Made by a program: the position numbers and the translations under genes
In this document: positions 1-5,629 of the stretch, one piece after another
Layout: every line of letters starts with the position of its first letter
Position numbering within the stretch: the first letter of the stretch is position 1
The notes under the pieces: model-generated
Seen by the model: the letters and a program-made list of their open reading frames with translations, nothing else
Databases searched by the model: none
What the model was told of the DNA's origin: nothing
Source of the DNA: Microcaldota archaeon
GTDB lineage: Archaea; Micrarchaeota; Micrarchaeia; Anstonellales; Bilamarchaeaceae
Assembly (NCBI GenBank): GCA_026992595.1
Contig: JALWZW010000008.1
Coordinates: 1 to 8,009 of the forward strand
Direction: 5' to 3'
Length of the DNA: 8,009 nt

Positions 1-1
1 T

Positions 2-709
2 AAAATAAATACTGATACTCTTGGTCTTAATGCTTTTAATACTACAGATATTTTATCACTTAGAAAATTTATAGATAGTATTTATGATAAAAAAAATAAA
101 AATTTCTTTAGGATAGCAGAAATGATTGCGCATAGCGATAAGAGTAGAAGGAAAAAGAATTTTGCTCAATCTTTTTCTACAAATCTTGAAAAAATGGTGG
201 CGTCCATAAGGGATTTCAGAACTGCCATTGATAAGTTGAATTTGAAAATAGGGAAAGTGAAAATTATAAGAGGAGATGCAAGAAAGTTGGAAATAGAGGA
301 TGAAAGCATAGATGGCATAATCACATCTCCTCCTTATTCCATAGCGTTAGATTATGTAAAAAATGATGCACATGCTTTGAGGGCTCTTGGTTATGACACC
401 CGGCATATAAGGGAAGAGTTTATAGGGGTAAGAGGCAGCGGCTATCAGAGAATTGTTTTATACAATCAAGACATGATGAAAAGCATTAATGAAATGTATA
501 GGGTTTTGAAGCCCGGAAAATATTGTGTGGTTGTTATTGGAGATGCTACATATCAAGGGAAAAGAATAGATACTGTAGATTTTATGAATAGATATGCACA
601 CAAAGTAGGTTTTAAACTTGTAAAAAATATTGATAAAATTATTTTTGGACTTTATAATGTTATGCAGAAAGAAAATATACTTATATTTCAAAAACCAGAT
701 AGGAGATAG
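2..709 (+). CDS. DNA methyltransferase, N4-cytosine type (ITSPPY motif), 5'-truncated by the window edge
   Basis: The reading frame is open from base 2, so the ATG at 122 is internal and the gene begins upstream of the window; 235 residues are visible. The ITSPPY motif (320-337) fits the N4-cytosine methyltransferase signature; N6-adenine enzymes usually have D/NPPY. Just before it, RGDARKL followed by an acidic stretch and DGI is the usual strand-loop leading to motif IV. Downstream, EMYRVLKPGKYCVVVIGD and a hydrophobic C-terminal strand ending ILIFQK complete a Rossmann methyltransferase fold. The SAM-binding FxGxG motif is not in the visible part and presumably lies upstream, as in enzymes where motif I precedes motif IV. 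It modifies host DNA at the site cut by the neighbouring nuclease (inferred from adjacency). The target sequence cannot be read. Codons are AT-rich (many AGA, AAA, ATA), unlike genes downstream of 1390. Confidence 0.88.
   Translation, partial: KINTDTLGLNAFNTTDILSLRKFIDSIYDKKNKNFFRIAEMIAHSDKSRRKKNFAQSFSTNLEKMVASIRDFRTAIDKLNLKIGKVKIIRGDARKLEIEDESIDGIITSPPYSIALDYVKNDAHALRALGYDTRHIREEFIGVRGSGYQRIVLYNQDMMKSINEMYRVLKPGKYCVVVIGDATYQGKRIDTVDFMNRYAHKVGFKLVKNIDKIIFGLYNVMQKENILIFQKPDRR
701..706 (+). promoter_or_regulatory. Shine-Dalgarno AGGAGA of the restriction endonuclease
   Basis: AGGAGA lies inside the last codons of the methyltransferase, four bases before the ATG at 711. It decides the start of the endonuclease: an in-frame upstream ATG at 630 would overlap the methyltransferase by 80 bases and has no such signal. 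It also indicates translational coupling of the two genes. Confidence 0.75.
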
Positions 710-710
710 T

Positions 711-1364
711 ATGGAAAATAATGATATAGAGTGGGAGTTGGAAAATTTAAGAGATTTTGCTAAGAAAGTTCTATACCCTATTAAGGAAGTTGCTTTTCCT
801 GTTATTGTAGAGGCAACCACTGGAAAGAGGATTATTAGGATTAATCTTAAGAGTAAAGAAGACCAAAAATTGATAGAAATAATAAAAAAAGGAGCACAGA
901 AAGTTTCCAAAAACTCTCACAACAAAGAACTTATAGGAAACAGGCCAAATGATATAAGCGAACCTTTAGAACAATTATTTGTTGATGTATTAAAAAATGA
1001 ACCTATAAAGGCGAAAAGGCTTAAACAGAAAGGATATCCTGATATAGAACTGAAAGATGAAAAAGGTCGGGTGACTTACTTAGAAATAAAAGTTTCAAGA
1101 GTTGAAAATATGAGAGAAGGGTCTCCAAGAAACTTTTATTATAAACCCTCCCCAAAAACAAAAATAAAAGACCATGCAAGACATCTTCTATTAGGTTTCA
1201 TAATAAAAGAAACTCGTTCAAAGCATTGGAGAATACTTGGGTGGAAATTGGTAGATTTGGCATATCTTAAGGTTAATTTTAAACCTGAATTCAATGCAGA
1301 TAATAAAGAAATTTATAAGAAAGAAGCAATACTTGCCGAGCAATGGATTGGTGCCCCTAAATAA
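711..1364 (+). CDS. Type II restriction endonuclease, PD-(D/E)XK family
   Basis: This 217-aa protein starts one base after the methyltransferase stop codon, so the two form a tight operon. The catalytic core is visible: a helix with Glu84 and Glu87 (SEPLEQLFVDVL), then YPDIEL with Asp111, then a 13-residue hairpin and LEIKVS with Glu125 and Lys127. This is the classic PD...ExK arrangement that binds the divalent metal for phosphodiester cleavage. A conserved-looking block follows (GSPRNFYYKP 137-146, ARHLLLGF 156-163), then a C-terminal half rich in Trp, Lys and Phe. There is no signal peptide or membrane segment. Adjacency to an SPPY methyltransferase makes a type II restriction-modification system the obvious reading. 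I do not recognise the specificity subfamily. The gene is complete with no sign of decay. Its AT-rich codons match the methyltransferase and not the genes further right. Confidence 0.82.
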   Translation: MENNDIEWELENLRDFAKKVLYPIKEVAFPVIVEATTGKRIIRINLKSKEDQKLIEIIKKGAQKVSKNSHNKELIGNRPNDISEPLEQLFVDVLKNEPIKAKRLKQKGYPDIELKDEKGRVTYLEIKVSRVENMREGSPRNFYYKPSPKTKIKDHARHLLLGFIIKETRSKHWRILGWKLVDLAYLKVNFKPEFNADNKEIYKKEAILAEQWIGAPK

Positions 1365-1391
1365 TTTATTTTTTGAATCTCTTTTGCTTTG
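1365..1391 (+). terminator. Probable T-run termination region between convergent genes
   Basis: The 27-bp gap between the endonuclease stop and the stop of the opposing membrane-protein gene contains a run of six T (1369-1374) and a T-rich tail. Archaeal termination commonly uses such U-tracts without a stem-loop. No hairpin is seen, so the call is weak. Confidence 0.35.
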
Positions 1392-2267
1392 TTAGCGCTG
1401 GGTTGAAAGAAGATAGTCGGCGAGCGGCGGGTTTGCTCTTTTTTCTTTTTCCTCTATCTCTCTAATCCTTTCAAACGCTTTGTTCTCTTTCAACACTTTT
1501 ATTTTAAACACCTCTTCTCTGATGCTCTCACCCAATGCGCTTAGCCGTTCTTCCACTTCTTCCGCCAGTCCCAGCGCAGAGGCATAAACCAAAATCTCTT
1601 CCCACAGCGCAACCGCAGAGGGTGGATAAGTTCTTATCCTGCTTTCTCTTACCGCCTTTTCAAACGCTTTCCACCTCTTATATTTTTCTTCATAAGAAGG
1701 CGGCGGTGTTGCATAAGAGGAAAGCTTTCTAGAGGCGTTTATCAAGAATGCCAATATACCAATTAAGATTGCTAAGGCAAATAGGAAAAAAGGAGGGTTG
1801 CTTTGTGCCACCTGCATTAAAAAGCAAAGCGAAAGGATTACTACAAAAATGGCGGCCAGCACAATAACTGCTTGCATATTCTTTCCCAACCTGCCATAGT
1901 CCCAAAGTTCCCCCAAACCTCGCTTATAGATATAACTCTCCACCTCTTTTTCAAACTGTTTAAGTTTATTGTATGCTGGGCTCTTGCTTTGGGCTATTTT
2001 TTCCGCAAACTTGCTTAAATCTGCCTTCCTGTTTTTTCCAAATAAAAGTTCTATAAGCGTTTTTTCATAAGAAGCGAGCGCCCTTCTATTTCTTAAGAAC
2101 AGAACCACAGCGCCCTTGCTTTCTATTATGTCTATTTTTCTCTTTCTTATTAAATCTAAAAGCACTATGTAAAGCATTTCAGTTAGAGAAAGCCGCCCTC
2201 TTATAAGTGCGCCCACCACAAGCGGATTTTCCTTTTCAGGTGGTATTATGCTGCTTTCTTTGCCCAT
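1392..2267 (-). CDS. DUF2207-like predicted membrane protein, C-terminal half only
   Basis: This 291-aa protein has two hydrophobic segments (about residues 131-153 and 158-177) in otherwise charged sequence. The N-terminus (PPEKENPLVVGALIRGRL, then a helix and LLDLIRKRKIDI) and the block after the membrane (KRWKAFEKAVRES ... LWEEILVYASALGLAEEVEERL) match my memory of the C-terminal part of DUF2207 (PF09972) membrane proteins: a winged-helix-like cytoplasmic region, a membrane hairpin, and the W..F...W...L.YA.ALG block. The usual N-terminal signal peptide and extracellular domain are absent, and the frame upstream of the ATG hits a stop without encoding them. It is therefore either a standalone half-protein or a remnant shortened at its 5' end. 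Function is unknown even for the full family. The start is supported by a TATA-like box about 30 bp upstream. The C-terminal 30 residues are a charged helix. Confidence 0.7.
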   Translation of the reverse strand: MGKESSIIPPEKENPLVVGALIRGRLSLTEMLYIVLLDLIRKRKIDIIESKGAVVLFLRNRRALASYEKTLIELLFGKNRKADLSKFAEKIAQSKSPAYNKLKQFEKEVESYIYKRGLGELWDYGRLGKNMQAVIVLAAIFVVILSLCFLMQVAQSNPPFFLFALAILIGILAFLINASRKLSSYATPPPSYEEKYKRWKAFEKAVRESRIRTYPPSAVALWEEILVYASALGLAEEVEERLSALGESIREEVFKIKVLKENKAFERIREIEEKEKRANPPLADYLLSTQR

Positions 2268-2293
2268 AGTCCCTTTCTTTTTCCCCCTTTTTC

Positions 2294-2301
2294 CTTTTAT
2301 A
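2294..2301 (-). promoter_or_regulatory. TATA box of the DUF2207-like gene
   Basis: On the minus strand this reads TATAAAAG, a near-perfect archaeal TATA box, centred about 30 bp before the ATG at 2267. Transcription would begin only a few bases before the start codon, so the mRNA would have almost no leader. Confidence 0.6.
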
Positions 2302-2310
2302 GGTTGTGGT

Positions 2311-2325
2311 GCTCTCGCGGAGAGC
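2311..2325. other. Short GC-rich hairpin in the divergent intergenic region
   Basis: GCTCTC, a GCG loop and GAGAGC form a 6-bp perfect stem (2311-2316 with 2320-2325). It stands out in AT-rich intergenic DNA just upstream of the minus-strand TATA box. It lies upstream of both expected transcription starts, so it is more likely a DNA-level element or chance than an RNA structure. Confidence 0.4.
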
Positions 2326-2340
2326 GTTTAGCAAAATGAC

Positions 2341-2398
2341 CTTAACCAAAATTCCAAAAAATTTAAGTGCACTTAAATAAAATTGCGATTTGGTTAAG
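2341..2398. repeat. Left array of CTTAA/TTAAG half-sites with 31-bp period
   Basis: Half-sites lie at CTTAA 2341-2345, TTAAG 2363-2367, CTTAA 2372-2376 and TTAAG 2394-2398, giving the layout CTTAA-N17-TTAAG-N4-CTTAA-N17-TTAAG. Like half-sites are exactly 31 bp apart, about three helical turns. The middle is a perfect 18-bp palindrome, ATTTAAGTGCACTTAAAT (2361-2378). The outer arms CTTAACCAAA (2341-2350) and TTTGGTTAAG (2389-2398) are also perfect inverted repeats about the same centre (2369.5). The right part overlaps the likely TATA region of the ATPase gene (TTAAATAA, 2373-2380), so a bound protein could control it. The same layout recurs after the gene at 3453. Confidence 0.8.
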
Positions 2399-2410
2399 TT
2401 TTTTAAAGTA

Positions 2411-2416
2411 AGGTGA
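2411..2416 (+). promoter_or_regulatory. Shine-Dalgarno AGGTGA of the ATPase
   Basis: AGGTGA matches the canonical GGAGGTGAT complement of the archaeal 16S rRNA 3' end. It lies 11 bases before ATG 2428 and overlaps the alternative GTG at 2413, so it favours ATG 2428, whose product MLFEIGPKERLEDFF also fits the family's usual N-terminus. Confidence 0.6.
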
Positions 2417-2427
2417 GTATTAAGATT

Positions 2428-3452
2428 ATGCTTTTTGAAATCGGGCCTAAGGAGCGGTTGGAGGATTTTTTTAACTACAGAGAGCAATATGGCCAAACGC
2501 TAAAGGCGCTTGAAAACGGAGAACGCCTTATCCTTATACAGGGCCCGCGCAGAACCGGAAAAACCACATTAATGTCTGTGGTCTATCATTCTCTAAACTA
2601 TCCTAAAATTTGGATTGACGGCCGCATTATTAAGAGCCAGAAAGCCAACTGTTCTCAGCCATCTATCAAATGGCAAAGGAGAAAAAAGAAAAAATTTTTG
2701 GAAAGATTGAAAGTTTAAACATTGCTATTTATGGTGTGGGCTTTGAATTTTCCTTTAAACGCTCCCTGCCTGAGATGGAACGGTTTGTAAGAAGGGCGGG
2801 AGACCTCTATGTTTTTATTGATGAGGCGCAGTATGCAAAAGATTTAGATCTCTTTCTTGCTTACTCTTATGACCGCCTCCCCAATGTGCATTTTATTTTA
2901 TCTGGAAGTGAAGTGAGGGTGCGGGAGGAAGTGTTGGGGGTGGGACAGCCAGAGCATCCCTTGTTTGGAAGGCATTTTGCAGAAGTAGTGATGGAACGCC
3001 TCTCAAAAGCGCAGAGTAAGGAATTTTTGTTTAAAGGGTTTGAAGAAGTAGGATTGGAGCTTAGGGAAGAGGAGGCAGAGGAGGTTGTGGAAAATTTAGA
3101 TGGGTTGATTGGCTGGCTTACTTTTTATGGTTATGAACGCGCCATTCTCAAAAATCCGCGCGCCCTAAAAAAGACGCGTGACCTTGCCACCTCGTTGGTT
3201 GCCTCTGAACTTTTCCACTTTCTTAAAACCCGCAAAAGCAAAGCGCTTTATCTGTCTATTTTAAGAAAGGTTGACGGCACCTCATGGAACCAATTGCTTC
3301 ACCGCGTTTCTAAAGCGCTTAGGAAAGAGATAAATGACCATAGTTTTACCCATGCGCTTAAAGAGTTGGAGCGCTATTCCTTTATTTTTAAGAGGGACGG
3401 GAAATACTATTTAGCAGACCCTCTGATCTTTGACGCAACTTTTAAACTTTAA
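2428..3452 (+). pseudogene. Archaeal AAA+ ATPase (PF01637-like), split by a -1 frameshift near 2637
   Basis: Two overlapping frames together make one ATPase. The first (from ATG 2428) begins MLFEIGPKERLEDFFNYREQ, the typical start of this archaeal family, and holds Walker A GPRRTGKTT (2542-2568) and WIDGR. After codon 2635-2637 it runs into unrelated basic sequence and stops at 2718. The second frame carries Walker B VFIDEAQ (2811-2831), the sensor-like strand FILSGSEV, a helical lid and a C-terminal winged-helix region ending RDGKYYLADPLIFD. Reading the C at 2637 twice joins them smoothly as KSPESQLFSAIYQ, so one C is missing from a probable CCC. The repaired protein would be 341 aa, close to the short members of the family. 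Such ATPases are predicted nucleotide-dependent, DNA-associated proteins of unclear role. Both catalytic motifs are intact, so the lesion is recent, a sequencing error, or tolerated. Half-site arrays flank it on both sides. Confidence 0.82.
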
Positions 3453-3519
3453 CTTAAATTTTTTTCACATTTATTTAAGCGCACTTAACTTTTTTCTTAA
3501 TTTGTTTAAGTTGCCTTAA
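3453..3519. repeat. Right array of CTTAA/TTAAG half-sites with 31-bp period
   Basis: Half-sites lie at CTTAA 3453-3457, TTAAG 3475-3479, CTTAA 3484-3488, TTAAG 3506-3510 and CTTAA 3515-3519. The spacing is identical to the left array (N17, N4, N17, N4), and like half-sites are again 31 bp apart. The central unit (3473-3488) matches the left array's central 16 bases with one change, T to C. The array fills the whole gap between the ATPase stop codon and the stop codon of the opposing lipoprotein gene. It therefore cannot be a promoter operator for either gene, unlike the left copy. A seven-T run (3459-3465) inside it may also end ATPase transcription. Confidence 0.8.
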
Positions 3520-4748
3520 TTAAGCCCTTTACCGCAAACCATCCACTCTTCTGGAGTGCAGGGCTGGTTGTTGCAACTGTAGCGAGTCCAACGCTCCTCG
3601 CTCAAACCTGCTTTTTGCTTTTTTAACCTGTATTTCAATATGCGGGCGTTGAGGAAAAGTTCTTTAGGAAGGTCAACTGAGCCGTAAGCGTTTCTCTCAC
3701 CCACTATGCTTAAATAGGGGTCTTCTGGATAACTTATGCTGTTTATTGCGTATATTTGAATACCTCCTCCTGATGTATCTACCACTATCGCCCCATACTG
3801 TTGGAGCGCTTTAGCAATCTGTTTTTCATAATTTTTCAATCGCCTTTTTTCACCGGTTATAGGATCCTCCACCTCCCACCGCTCTAAATCAATGGAAGGG
3901 TCTAATTGAAGAATAGCGCCTTCTGGTATGGGTGCTAAATCTCCTTCTTCGCCTGTAATATTTTTATAATATTCATTCAAATCTTCCACTCCCCAGCCGC
4001 CATCAGTTTCGCTTAGCGGTTCTGCTACCCCTTCGCTGGAGGTAAAGGGTAGAGCTATGGCTATCTTATGCTTAATCCCGCTTCTTAGTTCTTCAGGCCA
4101 CACCCTGCCTGCCAAATAAGCGGCTCCGCTCCCTCTTCCCGAATAGCCGCACTCAAACACGCCGTCGCTGTCCCATGCTATCACATTCCCCCAACTTGCC
4201 ACCCACCGCGCCCCTTTCCGCTCTTCCTCGCTCCATGCCCTTTCACCTTCCCGCATTTGGCGCGCCTGCCATAAATCAATCTCTTCCCACGGCTCTTTTG
4301 TGGTGTCTATAATTACCAAAAAACCATCCCCCAGCGCTGCTTCTTCTTCTGGCAAAAATTGGTCTGGCTCTGCAGTGGCAGGGTCCTCTCGCGCATAGTC
4401 AGGGATGGGCACCTGCTTTAGAGTCATATTTGGAAAGGGCGTCCAATCAATGAGAAGCGGCACATCATAGCGAGGGGTGTTTTCATCTGCAAAATAAACA
4501 GGCGGTGTCCATTCATCTATAGAGATAACAACCGCATTCTCTGCCGCAAACGCCACTGCCCTCATCATCTCCTTGTTTTTCTCCGCTACCTCTACATTTT
4601 CAGGCAGTTTTTTATACCAAAAGCTGTTAGGGAAAAGATTTTCAGGCCTTTGGGTAGGCGCATACCGCCTTACTTCCTCCTTTTTTTCGGCCAGACAGCC
4701 GCTCATTAAAATGAGCGTTATCAACAACAGCCCGATAACTGCACGCAT
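3516..4748 (-). CDS. Secreted lipoprotein of unknown function
   Basis: This 410-aa protein begins with a lipoprotein signal: Arg2, a hydrophobic core, and lipobox LMSGC with Cys18 as the expected lipid-anchored residue; a charged linker follows. The mature part is rich in Trp, Tyr and acidic residues and has no further membrane segment. Its order of motifs (LFPNSFWYKKL near 38-48, GDGFLVIIDTTKEPW near 140-154, WDSDGVFECGYSGRGSGAAYLAGRVWPEEL near 192-221, IKHKIAIALPF, EGAILQLDPSIDL, and YEKQIAKALQQYGAIVVDTSGGG near 307-328) resembles a family of secreted bacterial proteins I know only as hypothetical, with an FP..NPWN start and a LK.YG..V.D.G motif near the end. I cannot assign an activity; a carbohydrate-related surface role is only a guess. 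The C-terminus has three Cys (392, 397, 405), possibly disulfide-bonded. The start is supported by the lipobox distance and by a TATA box 25 bp upstream. Confidence 0.7.
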   Translation of the reverse strand: MRAVIGLLLITLILMSGCLAEKKEEVRRYAPTQRPENLFPNSFWYKKLPENVEVAEKNKEMMRAVAFAAENAVVISIDEWTPPVYFADENTPRYDVPLLIDWTPFPNMTLKQVPIPDYAREDPATAEPDQFLPEEEAALGDGFLVIIDTTKEPWEEIDLWQARQMREGERAWSEEERKGARWVASWGNVIAWDSDGVFECGYSGRGSGAAYLAGRVWPEELRSGIKHKIAIALPFTSSEGVAEPLSETDGGWGVEDLNEYYKNITGEEGDLAPIPEGAILQLDPSIDLERWEVEDPITGEKRRLKNYEKQIAKALQQYGAIVVDTSGGGIQIYAINSISYPEDPYLSIVGERNAYGSVDLPKELFLNARILKYRLKKQKAGLSEERWTRYSCNNQPCTPEEWMVCGKGLN

Positions 4749-4768
4749 ACCTTGTTTTTACGCTTATT

Positions 4769-4776
4769 ATTTAAAT
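4769..4776. promoter_or_regulatory. Palindromic TATA box shared by divergent genes
   Basis: ATTTAAAT is self-complementary and is the main TATA-like element in the 50-bp gap. Its centre (4772.5) is 24.5 bp from the first base of the lipoprotein ATG on the minus strand and 26.5 bp from the first base of the PHP-protein ATG on the plus strand. Both distances fit the archaeal TATA-to-start spacing, so both transcripts would be leaderless or nearly so. No properly spaced Shine-Dalgarno precedes either ATG. Confidence 0.55.
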
Positions 4777-4798
4777 ATGAACTGCATTATAGATTGCA

Positions 4799-5629
4799 AT
4801 GATAGACCTTCATACACATACCACCGCTTCTGACGGCTCTCTTTCTCCCTCTTTGCTTGTTAAATCTGCAAAAAAGGTGGGGTTAAGCGCGATAGCGATT
4901 ACAGACCATGATACGGTGGCCGCTTTTGAAAGGTTGGAAGAGGTGGAAGGGCTGGAAGTGATTAGAGGCATTGAACTTACTGTTTTTGAGGAACGCTATC
5001 GCGATATTCATGTGTTGGGGCTTTTTATAGACCCCTCTTCACAGGCGCTCATAAAAAAATTGAAAGAACTTAAAGAGGCGCGGTTGGAGCAGAAAAAGGC
5101 CACTGTGAAGAGATTGCAGGAACTGGGGTATGATATTGGGTGGCAGGAAGTGGAAGCAGAGGCGCGGGGAAGTGTGGGCAGGCCGCACATAGCAAAGGTT
5201 TTGGTAAAGAAAGGGTATTTTGAAAGTGTAAATGAGGTGTTTGATAGGTTGCTCGCCTTTGGCAAACCTGCTTATGTGGAGCGCACCTCTTGGCTTTCTT
5301 TGGAAGAGGCAGCCGCGCTTATAGAGAGCGCAGGCGGCCTTTCTTTTTTAGCCCACCCTTACCTTTACCCTTACCATATCCAAGAACTGGTTGCAGCGTT
5401 TAAGGAGGCAGGGGGGCGGGGAGTAGAGGTTTATTATGATTATGTGCGGAATAGAAAGCTTTCTGAGCAAGAGAGCGCCTCTGCATGCGCTCTGGCGCGG
5501 CAGTTGGCAGAGCGCCACAACCTTTTAAAAAGCGGCGGCTCTGACTTCCACGGCGAAAGCAAAGGCCAGGTTTTAGGCGAGTTTAAGGTAGAGGAGCGCG
5601 TGCTGGAGGAGATAAAGGCCGCTCTTTAA
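4799..5629 (+). CDS. PHP-domain metal-dependent phosphoesterase (TrpH/YciV-like)
   Basis: This 276-aa soluble protein has the full PHP set of metal ligands. They are HTH at residues 5-7, Asp12, TDHDT with His37, Glu59 in GIELT, His71 in DIHVLG, His186 in LAHPY, and Asp249/His251 in GSDFHGE. Length and motif order match the stand-alone TrpH/YciV group. Members of that group hydrolyse 3',5'-nucleoside bisphosphates or act as 5'-3' exonucleases on short RNA with three bound metal ions. The archaeal substrate is not determined by sequence. The start at MIDLHTHT is certain, because the first catalytic histidines follow at once. The gene has no Shine-Dalgarno and begins about 26 bp from the shared TATA box, so a leaderless mRNA is likely. 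Its stop codon interlocks with that of the convergent surface-protein gene. Confidence 0.9.
   Translation: MIDLHTHTTASDGSLSPSLLVKSAKKVGLSAIAITDHDTVAAFERLEEVEGLEVIRGIELTVFEERYRDIHVLGLFIDPSSQALIKKLKELKEARLEQKKATVKRLQELGYDIGWQEVEAEARGSVGRPHIAKVLVKKGYFESVNEVFDRLLAFGKPAYVERTSWLSLEEAAALIESAGGLSFLAHPYLYPYHIQELVAAFKEAGGRGVEVYYDYVRNRKLSEQESASACALARQLAERHNLLKSGGSDFHGESKGQVLGEFKVEERVLEEIKAAL

Noticed and set aside
630..713. An upstream ATG at 630 as the endonuclease start
   Set aside because: It would overlap the methyltransferase by 80 bases and add a hydrophobic-basic stretch unlike the rest, while ATG 711 has AGGAGA at good spacing.
2413..2415. GTG 2413 as the start of the ATPase
   Set aside because: It would place the start inside the AGGTGA Shine-Dalgarno. 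ATG 2428 has a suitable ribosome site and yields the usual family N-terminus.
2236..2496. An 86-codon open frame on the minus strand as the missing N-terminus of the DUF2207-like protein
   Set aside because: It crosses the repeat array and the ATPase start, encodes no signal peptide or beta-rich domain, and is in a different frame.
2620..2650. Programmed -1 ribosomal frameshift in the ATPase
   Set aside because: No X-XXY-YYZ slippery heptamer or downstream stem-loop is seen at the crossover, and a one-base deletion explains the join more simply.
2428..3452. The ATPase and its flanks as an insertion sequence
   Set aside because: There is no transposase-like DDE or serine recombinase motif and no clear target-site duplication, and the flanking arrays appear in the same orientation, not as terminal inverted repeats. 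The cassette is reported as a repeat-flanked gene only.
2341..3519. The 31-bp periodic units as a small CRISPR array
   Set aside because: Only the short TTAAG-N4-CTTAA parts repeat, the 17-base gaps are low-complexity AT sequence, there are only about two to three units per side, and no cas gene is present.
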